Source of the DNA: Clostridia bacterium
GTDB lineage: Bacteria > Bacillota > Clostridia > Christensenellales > Borkfalkiaceae
Reading direction: 5' to 3'
Assembly: GCA_017646555.1 (NCBI GenBank)
Contig: JAGCMG010000005.1
Span: 1-9,904 of the forward strand
Length of the DNA stretch: 9,904 bases
In this document: positions 6,165-9,904 of the stretch, one piece after another
Numbering within the stretch: the first letter of the stretch is position 1
Layout of the letters: each line of letters begins with the position of its first letter
Notes under the pieces: generated by a model
Database searches by the model: none
What the model saw: only the letters and a program-made list of their open reading frames with translations
What the model was told of the DNA's origin: nothing
Position numbers and translations under genes: made by a program

Positions 6165-7550
6165 TTACTTTTCTTCGTAAACAATCTTGTTGAGAGTGTT
6201 TATATATGCGCGAATACAAGCGCCTACGATATCGGTTGATACGCCGTTGCCTGAATAAAGTTGACCGTCAACGCGAAGTCTTATAATTGCCGAACCTACT
6301 GCTTCTCTACCCTTTGTTACTGCTTGAACTGAAAAATCGTCGAGTTCGTAGTGATGACCGATAATTTGTTCAATCGCGTGGAAAGCAGCGTCGATAGGAC
6401 CGTCACCAAGGCTAACGCCACAAAGTTTTTCGCCGTCCTTTTCAAGCGTTACGGTTGCCGTTGCATTGATAATGTTACCACTGTTTACCACGTAATTTAC
6501 CAAGTGGTAGGTTGACGGAACTTGCATTGCCGTTGATGCGATAATGGCTTCGAGTTCTCTTTCGCCGATTTCACCTTTCTTTTCAACGACGCGCTTTAAT
6601 TCTTGGTAAACTTTGTTGGTGTCTTCTTGCGAAAGTTCGTAGCCGAGCGCGTTAATTTCTTTAATAACGTCGGAAAGTTCACAATCAGCCGTTAAAACTA
6701 CACCACTTGCATAGTGGGTTTCGTTAGTTTCAGATACCACTTGTTTAGCGATACCTTTAATTTCTTCAACGGTTTTGTGAATAGCCGTTATATCAAGGGT
6801 CGTTTCAATAGCCATTTCGTCGCCCTTTGCTCTTAAAACATCAGCAAAAAAGTCTGGGGACAAATAATCTTTTGCGCCGATTGCCGTTTTAATACCGTCT
6901 GCGCCAGCCTTAATTACTTCAATAGCCGTTGCGCTTGCAAGTTGTAATGCGTTAGACGGTTGTACGAATACCTTAATATCAGCGTTTTCTTTAACTTCTT
7001 TAACAAGTTTAGCAAATTCGTCAGGGAAATACACGCCACCGTCGTCGCAAAGCGTAATGATTTTAGCGCCTTCTTTAACTGCCATTTTAGCAATTTCAAC
7101 AACGAAACCTGCTTGTGCGCGCGAAGCGTCCTTTAACGCGATTTCCACTTCAATATTAGATGCTACTGCGTCTTTTACGACTGCCGTTAATTTATCTAAC
7201 ATTTTTGCCGATTTTAAGTGATAAATATATTCCATTTGCGCCGTTGAAACAGGCACGCAAATTTGTAAACGCTTTGATTTTGCGTTCTTTAAGCACTCTA
7301 ACGCCGAAGTTATCGTTTGTGGAACTAAAGTTGCACTTGCGCATACTACCGTGTCTTGCATCGTTTCGGCAATAGTGCGATAAATAACGGCGTCTTCTTT
7401 TGCTGATGATAATAGTGGTAGTTCAATTACGGAAACGCCTGCCTTTTCTAACGCTTTAGAAATTGCTAATTTTTCCCTGAAAGATAAATCTTTTTTGATT
7501 TCTTCCACAGCAACTTTGATAGTTGCATCACATACTTGAATTTTTTTCAT
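6165..7550 (-). CDS. 2-isopropylmalate synthase-like protein with degenerate active site
   Basis: This 461-residue protein has the full LeuA layout: TIM barrel (1-~245), linker subdomains (~250-338, including LGYELSQED) and a well-conserved C-terminal leucine-binding regulatory domain (~340-461, with SLGDGPIDAAF, AVTKGREAVGS and STDIVGACIRAYINTLN). The barrel has lost the DRE-TIM chemistry. The DTTLRDGEQ region reads CDATIKVA, so catalytic Arg is K12 and metal Asp is V13. The Glu of the SAEDATR region is K140. The metal HxH is Q197 and S199. The GxGERAGN loop is missing. It therefore probably does not make isopropylmalate and is best seen as a leucine-binding pseudoenzyme, or an enzyme with new chemistry. 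The start is supported by GAGGTGG at 7561-7555. It is the first gene of the operon behind a Leu-type T-box. Database annotation would likely say LeuA; that name is avoided here because of the lost residues. Confidence 0.9.
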   Translation of the reverse strand: MKKIQVCDATIKVAVEEIKKDLSFREKLAISKALEKAGVSVIELPLLSSAKEDAVIYRTIAETMQDTVVCASATLVPQTITSALECLKNAKSKRLQICVPVSTAQMEYIYHLKSAKMLDKLTAVVKDAVASNIEVEIALKDASRAQAGFVVEIAKMAVKEGAKIITLCDDGGVYFPDEFAKLVKEVKENADIKVFVQPSNALQLASATAIEVIKAGADGIKTAIGAKDYLSPDFFADVLRAKGDEMAIETTLDITAIHKTVEEIKGIAKQVVSETNETHYASGVVLTADCELSDVIKEINALGYELSQEDTNKVYQELKRVVEKKGEIGERELEAIIASTAMQVPSTYHLVNYVVNSGNIINATATVTLEKDGEKLCGVSLGDGPIDAAFHAIEQIIGHHYELDDFSVQAVTKGREAVGSAIIRLRVDGQLYSGNGVSTDIVGACIRAYINTLNKIVYEEK

Positions 7551-7623
7551 AAAACCACCTCTATAAAAATTAAAATTTTGTTGATTTAATTAAATAATCG
7601 TCTTTTTTTGCTACCGATTTGTT

Positions 7624-7757
7624 TTTTTATTCGTTAGAAACAGTAAGACAAAGCCCCATCGCGTTTTAGACGAGATAAACCTTATTGATTTAATAGTGTT
7701 TTAAGTTAAAGATACGAGCGAGAGCAGGAAAGCAAAAAGTTACCGATAGGCGCGTAC
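7624..7757. repeat. 134-bp intergenic repeat, copy 3 (T-box-to-gene spacer)
   Basis: About 90% identical by eye to 2247-2380, in the same orientation, with the same end points (TTTTTATTCGTTAGAAAC to GGCGCGTAC). It lies between the Leu-type T-box terminator and the ribosome binding site of the IPMS-like gene, so it is part of the leader transcript. Past the shared end, this copy continues into a second arm that makes a hairpin (7742-7778), which copy 1 lacks. Confidence 0.8.
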
Positions 7758-7778
7758 TTTTTGTACGCAACTATTGGG
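7735..7778 (-). terminator. Second hairpin in the leader, terminator-like
   Basis: On the minus strand CCCAATAG (7778-7771) pairs imperfectly with CTATCGGT (7749-7742), and GCGTAC (7768-7763) pairs perfectly with GTACGC (7757-7752) around a five-A loop. TAACTTTTT follows directly. This has the form of an intrinsic terminator downstream of the T-box switch. It could equally be an RNA stability or processing hairpin. In the Ile-type leader the outer arm is absent, so the same structure cannot form there. Confidence 0.45.
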
Positions 7779-7825
7779 AAATTTGACGCTTGACGAACTA
7801 TCGCGAAGTATATTTGACTTAAAAC

Positions 7826-7862
7826 AAAAAGTTCGTCTCAAGCCCTTGCTTTGAGACGAACT
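7826..7862 (-). terminator. T-box intrinsic terminator (Leu-type leader)
   Basis: A perfect 12-bp stem (7862-7851 with 7841-7830 on the minus strand) encloses a 9-nt loop and is followed by TTTTT. It is mutually exclusive with the antiterminator through the shared CUCAA. The sequence is identical, loop included, to 2511-2547. Confidence 0.92.
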
Positions 7863-8084
7863 ATAAAATCCGCGGTACCACTCAAATTGCCCTAAAATTA
7901 GAGCCACTTTATAGAGCGCCATCACGCCCTTGGTCTTTAACGGAACCGACCCGTAGTTTCATACTAACTTCCGAAACTCTGCTCTGGCACGAGACTGCTT
8001 ACACGACGCCTATCCCCCTCACACCACTTGGGAACTCTCTGAAAAGTGTTTACCGAGTAAACTTAATGCCTTCATTGCATTTTC
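7826..8084 (-). promoter_or_regulatory. T-box riboswitch leader, probable Leu (CUC) specifier
   Basis: The minus strand carries the T-box core UGGUACCGCGG (7880-7870), with UUUGAG and CUCAAA as antiterminator arms and the alternative terminator just downstream. Stem I is supported by GGCAU (8070-8066) with GUGCC (7990-7986) and by GUUUAC (8062-8057) with GUAAGC (8002-7997). AGAGAG (8040-8035) lies at the usual place of the distal bulge. The 3' side of the specifier loop reads AGUCUCG, giving CUC at 7993-7991 followed by a purine, a common Leu specifier. U at the variable base of UGGN fits the A discriminator of tRNA-Leu. It should turn on the IPMS-like, ligase-fusion and amidohydrolase operon when charged tRNA-Leu is scarce. 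Confidence 0.92.
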
Positions 8085-8090
8085 CTAAAT

Positions 8091-8119
8091 ATTTTAATAT
8101 TTACTAAAATAATTGTCAA
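8091..8119 (-). promoter_or_regulatory. Sigma-A promoter of the Leu-type T-box leader
   Basis: The minus strand has -35 TTGACA (8119-8114), a 17-bp spacer and -10 TAAAAT (8096-8091), placing the start near 8084. Unlike the 2785-2813 promoter, its -35 box is not inside an obvious palindrome. Confidence 0.85.
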
Positions 8120-8202
8120 CCATTTTATGCCAAATTTAGAAAATTACTTTAAAAATCCTAAAACTATGGCAAAAATCGGCAATAAACGCTAAAGCCATGT
8201 GT

Positions 8203-8973
8203 TTACAATATTTCTTCATAAAAACACGACTTAAAACCACTTTCTATTAAACACGAAAAAGCCTTTTCTAACTTTTGTTTAAAGTCGGATTGATATAAAA
8301 AATAATCTTTATAAAAATACTGTTCGTGTATCATTATTTTGACAACGCGCCTATCTAATAAAGGTTTTAAAAGTTCAAGATTTTCTTCTATCGAAAAACA
8401 ATTTAACACGATATCAATACCACTAAAATAAATTCCGTCAGATAAAACAACTTCGCCCTTACGGATTTTATCGGCGCTATCTAAATCGGTGTTATATGAA
8501 TTCGTCGGCTCATTTTCCGTGCCGTAAAGCCCTAATAATCCTTTAACCCCGTTATCTTTTAACGCATTAAGTCCGTCGTTTGTCGTTTGACAATAATGAA
8601 CGGTCGTTGTTGTTGCCAAACTTTTTTCGCCTGCAAAACGCAAAATTTCGCGCTTAACATTAGCGCAATCGGTATAAACTTCTTCAAAAGACGAATCTTT
8701 ATACGGGCAAACGTTTTCTACGCGTGAGTGAAAGGATAGTTTTAACCAATCGGCGTTTTCTTCCCACTCTTTATAATATTTATCCGTCATTTTAGATAGG
8801 TTAAAAGTCGAATTTTCATAAAATAAATTAAGTTGAACTGTTACGTTAAAAGTTTCGTGCAAGTCTTTAAGCATTTTAGCGTACGGATGCGAAAAAATAC
8901 TTTCAGCCCCCGTTTTCGTCAGTTCGTCTAAAAACCTAATATTGTCGTCAATAGTGAATATAAAACTTTTCAT
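8203..8973 (-). CDS. NodB/polysaccharide-deacetylase-like protein
   Basis: This 256-residue protein has no signal peptide or membrane segment, so it is probably cytoplasmic. The N-terminus FIFTIDDN (D9, D10) resembles the TFDDG metal motif of carbohydrate esterase 4 / glycoside hydrolase-deacetylase barrels. KLSFHSR (H82), TVHYC (H126) and IMIHEQYF (H216) supply further candidate metal or catalytic histidines. The fold assignment is fairly secure, but the substrate is not known; it need not be a polysaccharide. The ATG is preceded by AAGGAAAG (8985-8978), and the gene has its own promoter. It precedes the Leu-type T-box promoter on the same strand, with no strong terminator visible between them. 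A link to the downstream operon is possible but not shown. Confidence 0.82.
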   Translation of the reverse strand: MKSFIFTIDDNIRFLDELTKTGAESIFSHPYAKMLKDLHETFNVTVQLNLFYENSTFNLSKMTDKYYKEWEENADWLKLSFHSRVENVCPYKDSSFEEVYTDCANVKREILRFAGEKSLATTTTVHYCQTTNDGLNALKDNGVKGLLGLYGTENEPTNSYNTDLDSADKIRKGEVVLSDGIYFSGIDIVLNCFSIEENLELLKPLLDRRVVKIMIHEQYFYKDYFLYQSDFKQKLEKAFSCLIESGFKSCFYEEIL

Positions 8974-9005
8974 TTTTCTTTCCTTAAAACTAATAGCGTG
9001 TAATT

Positions 9006-9034
9006 ATTATACTATAAAAAATACGCTTTGTAAA
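9006..9034 (-). promoter_or_regulatory. Promoter of the deacetylase-like gene
   Basis: The minus strand carries -35 TTTACA (9034-9029), a 17-bp spacer and a perfect -10 TATAAT (9011-9006). It lies 33 bp ahead of the ATG at 8973 and is divergent from the plus-strand promoter at 9135-9162. Confidence 0.8.
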
Positions 9035-9134
9035 TAGCGCAAAAAAGAAGTTTTTCTTGCGTTTTGATAAAATATAAAAAGAAAGAGGTTTTCTCCAGTC
9101 CTAATCCTTTGATTCGCTATTATCTCAGCATATC

Positions 9135-9162
9135 TTGACTTTTGTTTTTTTTGATATATAAT
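9135..9162 (+). promoter_or_regulatory. Promoter of the AT-rich orphan gene
   Basis: The plus strand has -35 TTGACT (9135-9140), a 16-bp spacer and -10 TATAAT (9157-9162). AAGGAG (9180-9185) follows as the ribosome binding site ahead of the ATG at 9195. The remaining ~75 bp between the two divergent promoters show only a weak hairpin. Confidence 0.8.
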
Positions 9163-9194
9163 GTAGATAATTTAATTGTAAGGAGACGCAAAAT

Positions 9195-9821
9195 ATGTAT
9201 CATAAATATAATACAATAAACAAGCCAATAAAAGTAACTGATGAAGAGATAAAAAAATATAGTGGTATATGCAATAGCGACCCTGTTTATATGTTAAACC
9301 AAAATGCACTAGCTGATTTATTCCGTAACTATCCTAGTAGTACAAACCTAACAAGTCTTCGCATTAAATCAATTTGTCTTAATGAATGTTATTCAACGAG
9401 AATAAAAAGTATTGATTTAATACCATTAGTTAAATGGATTTCTTCCATAACAAATATAGATAGCAGAATTCGGGCTCGCGATCCTAATGTTGTAAATGAT
9501 ATGGCGGCTAGTAAATCTAAAGGTAAAATGACAACACAAGATTCTTATTCTTTTGCATCTAAATATTGTCATTTTCATAATAACGCTTATCCGATTTTTG
9601 ATAGCTATGTTAGTGATATGTTATGCCAATTACAAAATGAAACGGATTTTTATAGCAAGCAGACTAGAAATAAGAAATTTACACAAGCAGATTTAAAAAA
9701 TTATAATAACTTCCTCAATATAAGACAGGCGTTTGTAGATTTTTTCGGCTTACAAACCTATTCTGTTTTGGCGATAGATCAATTTTTATGGAGAGCTGGT
9801 AGGGATACATATTTTAAATAA
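9195..9821 (+). CDS. Hypothetical protein, AT-rich orphan gene
   Basis: This 208-residue soluble protein is not confidently recognised. It has no signal peptide or membrane helix. Visible landmarks are a central FASKYCHFHNNAYPIFDSYV stretch (~residues 122-141), an aromatic F..FFGLQTYSVLAIDQFLWR segment near the C-terminus, and scattered Lys/Asn-rich helices. The central SK..xFH..PIFDS pattern loosely recalls helix-hairpin-helix, OGG-like uncharacterised families found on genomic islands, but this is a weak memory match. It is the only gene on the plus strand. Its base composition is clearly more AT-rich, and its codon choice avoids the GCG/CGC-rich codons of the neighbours, which suggests acquisition by transfer. 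It has its own promoter, a good ribosome binding site and a strong terminator, so it forms a self-contained unit. Confidence 0.8.
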   Translation: MYHKYNTINKPIKVTDEEIKKYSGICNSDPVYMLNQNALADLFRNYPSSTNLTSLRIKSICLNECYSTRIKSIDLIPLVKWISSITNIDSRIRARDPNVVNDMAASKSKGKMTTQDSYSFASKYCHFHNNAYPIFDSYVSDMLCQLQNETDFYSKQTRNKKFTQADLKNYNNFLNIRQAFVDFFGLQTYSVLAIDQFLWRAGRDTYFK

Positions 9822-9825
9822 TACT

Positions 9826-9858
9826 AAAAATCACGAGTTAATCATTCGTGATTTTTTT
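9826..9858 (+). terminator. Intrinsic terminator of the orphan gene
   Basis: An 11-bp stem, AAAAATCACGA (9826-9836) with TCGTGATTTTT (9846-9856), has a 9-nt loop and a T-run, five bases past the stop codon. The A-tract also makes it usable from the other strand. No gene is visible in the last ~45 bp. Confidence 0.9.
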
Positions 9859-9904
9859 GTTATTTAAGGTAAAATATACTATGCAATGCAACAGTTAACA
9901 ATAA

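Noticed and set aside
7740..7925. 61-codon minus-strand open frame
   Set aside because: It lies across the T-box core, terminator and repeat; there is no ribosome binding site and the RNA structure explains the sequence.
8165..8195. Possible terminator after the deacetylase-like gene (GGC/GCC arms)
   Set aside because: Only about five base pairs with a loop over 20 nt; not convincing.
9038..9061. Inverted repeat CGCAA...TTGCG between the divergent promoters
   Set aside because: Short imperfect stem with a weak T-run and no gene ending there; it could be chance.

Overview
The window looks like chromosome from a low-to-moderate GC Bacillota, most likely an uncultured gut or anaerobic Clostridia. 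The evidence is two T-box riboswitches, consensus sigma-A promoters, AGGAGG-type ribosome binding sites, and gene families familiar from Clostridia. No species can be named from the sequence alone.

Layout. Nearly everything is on the minus strand, read here from high to low coordinates. (a) 8973-8203 is a NodB/polysaccharide-deacetylase-like protein with its own promoter. (b) A near-consensus promoter at 8119-8091 starts a leader with a T-box riboswitch (8084-7826) whose specifier reads as CUC (Leu). A repeat-filled spacer follows. (c) Next comes a tight three-gene operon: an isopropylmalate-synthase-like protein that has lost its catalytic and metal residues (7550-6165), a fusion of a xylose-isomerase-like TIM barrel with an acyl-CoA synthetase (6148-3698), and an amidohydrolase-2 family protein (3690-2860). 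(d) A perfect-consensus promoter (2813-2785) starts a second T-box leader (2778-2511), whose specifier reads as AUC (Ile). Another repeat-filled spacer follows. (e) The last minus-strand gene is an HTH-cupin-acyl-CoA-synthetase fusion (2190 to beyond base 1, cut by the window edge). (f) On the plus strand, 9195-9821 is an AT-rich orphan gene with its own promoter and a strong terminator.

How the parts may work together (inference). Two acyl-CoA synthetases sit behind T-boxes that appear to sense uncharged tRNA-Leu and tRNA-Ile. One has a medium-chain/branched-chain ligase flavour. A coherent reading is that this anaerobe activates branched-chain short fatty acids (isovalerate, 2-methylbutyrate) to CoA esters, which are then reductively carboxylated to the keto acids of Leu and Ile. 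The catalytically degenerate IPMS keeps the leucine-binding C-terminal domain and could act as a leucine sensor rather than an enzyme. The two leaders share an identical 64-nt antiterminator/terminator module and a 134-bp repeat, but have different Stem I sequences and specifiers. This suggests a duplicated regulatory cassette that was retargeted to a different amino acid.
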